Of a stretch of 6,541 nt of DNA, positions 5,923 to 6,541 are shown piece after piece. A model generated the notes under the pieces. That model was not told the DNA's origin, ran no database searches, and worked only from the letters and a program-made list of their open reading frames with translations. The DNA lies in the NCBI GenBank assembly GCA_002293365.1, contig DBDD01000045.1:9253-15793 (forward strand), read 5' to 3'. Every line of letters begins with the position of its first letter. Within the stretch, counting starts at the first letter, position 1. Source of the stretch: Christensenella sp. UBA941 (lineage in GTDB: Bacteria; Bacillota; Clostridia; Christensenellales; UBA941). A program made the translations under genes and the position numbers.

Positions 5923-6541
5923 AGCTGTAGCCCTCTTTCTGAATCGTCTTCGAATCGAATCTAAGCGTATATTCGATCTCTTTCGGGGCGCTCATGGCGA
6001 CTGTACACGCGACGACGTTCATTTCGGCGTCCAGCGTTACGGGAATCTCGAACGATGAGTTGCCTTCGGTGTTGACAGGCGAATACTTTTCACCATTTAC
6101 AAGCATATAGGTGTAATTCGGGCTGCTCCAGGTAATTTGGGCGAAGTCGGCTCCGTCTTTGCGAGTTAGAACCGCCCGGGATTCGACGCTGGCCTTGCCG
6201 CTTCCGCCGGTTAATGTTACCGCGATGTGGCAGCGCTCAAACGCGTCGGCCGGGATATTGTTCGATTGGAATACGACGGTGTGGTCGTACCATTGCTCCC
6301 GGCGGATACTCCAGCCAGCGCAGTCGAGCTCAGCGTCAAGCGCGGATACAGGTATGGTAAAGGAATGCCGCTCGCCGTTTAGCGTGAATTCGTGATGGTT
6401 GGCAGTATCGCCGAGCGCCTCGGCGCCCGTGCCCATGTATAGCTTGCCGTAGCCCTGGCCGCTTAGCGTTACGTCGGCGCTCATCGCGCCGTCCTGAACG
6501 TTAAGTGTGCACTCGACAAACTTGAACATGGACGCGCTGGA
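5918..6541 (-). CDS. C-terminal part of a probable secreted/surface protein with a duplicated beta-rich module
   Basis: The frame is open to the window edge (207 residues visible, SSAS then MFKFVEC). The internal ATG at 6529 has no ribosome binding site, so the true start is probably further right. The sequence is rich in alternating polar and hydrophobic strands and has no membrane helix. Counting that Met as 1, two similar modules appear: about 16-92 (with HSFTIPVSALDAELDCAGW and YDHTVVFQSNNI) and about 128-196 (with SSFEIPVTLDAEMNVVACTV and IEYTLRFDSKTI). Three Cys lie in or next to the first module (6, 70, 100) and one in the second (175). It ends in KEGYSY without a sorting motif. I recall similar sequences beside iron/heme-type importers in clostridia but cannot name the family; it does not show the usual NEAT motif. 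By position it could pass ligand to the lipoprotein, which is inference. Its TAG overlaps the next gene's ATT. Confidence 0.75.
   Translation of the reverse strand, partial: SSASMFKFVECTLNVQDGAMSADVTLSGQGYGKLYMGTGAEALGDTANHHEFTLNGERHSFTIPVSALDAELDCAGWSIRREQWYDHTVVFQSNNIPADAFERCHIAVTLTGGSGKASVESRAVLTRKDGADFAQITWSSPNYTYMLVNGEKYSPVNTEGNSSFEIPVTLDAEMNVVACTVAMSAPKEIEYTLRFDSKTIQKEGYSY
5931..5938 (-). promoter_or_regulatory. Ribosome binding site (AAAGAGGG) before the AUU start
   Basis: On the - strand AAAGAGGG contains the GAGG core 9 bases before ATT 5922, inside the last codons of the upstream gene. It supports initiation at or very near that codon despite the lack of a standard start, and fits termination-reinitiation coupling at the ATTAG overlap. 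Confidence 0.5.

Overview
This window looks like a piece of a Gram-positive Clostridia-type (Bacillota) chromosome. The evidence is the C-terminus of a primary sigma factor of the clostridial RpoD/SigA type at the left edge, strong AGGAGG-type ribosome binding sites, a substrate-binding protein made as a lipoprotein, and roughly balanced base composition by eye. No RNA gene, insertion sequence, CRISPR array or phage gene was seen. The window is gene-dense, and the longest gene-free stretch is about 80 bases.

Layout. On the + strand, bases 1-270 are the 3' end of rpoD. A perfect 20-bp hairpin (280-322) follows, then a complete gene for a uroporphyrinogen-decarboxylase-superfamily protein of the methyltransferase-like type (351-1622). 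It is not a true HemE. Everything to the right is on the - strand and reads towards this gene. In transcription order the genes are: the C-terminal part of a probable secreted or surface protein built from two copies of a beta-rich module (5918-6541, cut by the window edge); a lipoprotein substrate-binding protein (4729-5922); a FecCD/BtuC-type permease (3682-4707); a FepC/FecE-type ATPase (2925-3680); a YhbS-like GNAT acetyltransferase (2368-2883); and a seven-helix membrane protein of unknown role (1603-2298). The last gene overlaps the 3' end of the + strand gene tail to tail by 20 bp.

How the genes work together. The surface protein, binding protein, permease and ATPase form a complete importer of the iron-chelate/heme/corrinoid class (type II ABC importer). 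The genes are separated by 21 nt or less, or overlap, so they are probably one transcript with translational coupling. The sequence does not reveal the ligand. The acetyltransferase and the membrane protein lie downstream on the same strand. A small intercistronic hairpin precedes the acetyltransferase and a possible separate promoter precedes the membrane gene, so they may be expressed at a different level.

Most notable points: the binding protein's signal peptide and lipobox can only be reached by starting at a non-standard AUU codon that overlaps the upstream stop; the surface protein has an internal duplication and belongs to a family I cannot name; and the rpoD hairpin carries a GCGAAGC mini-hairpin tip and has no proper U-tract.
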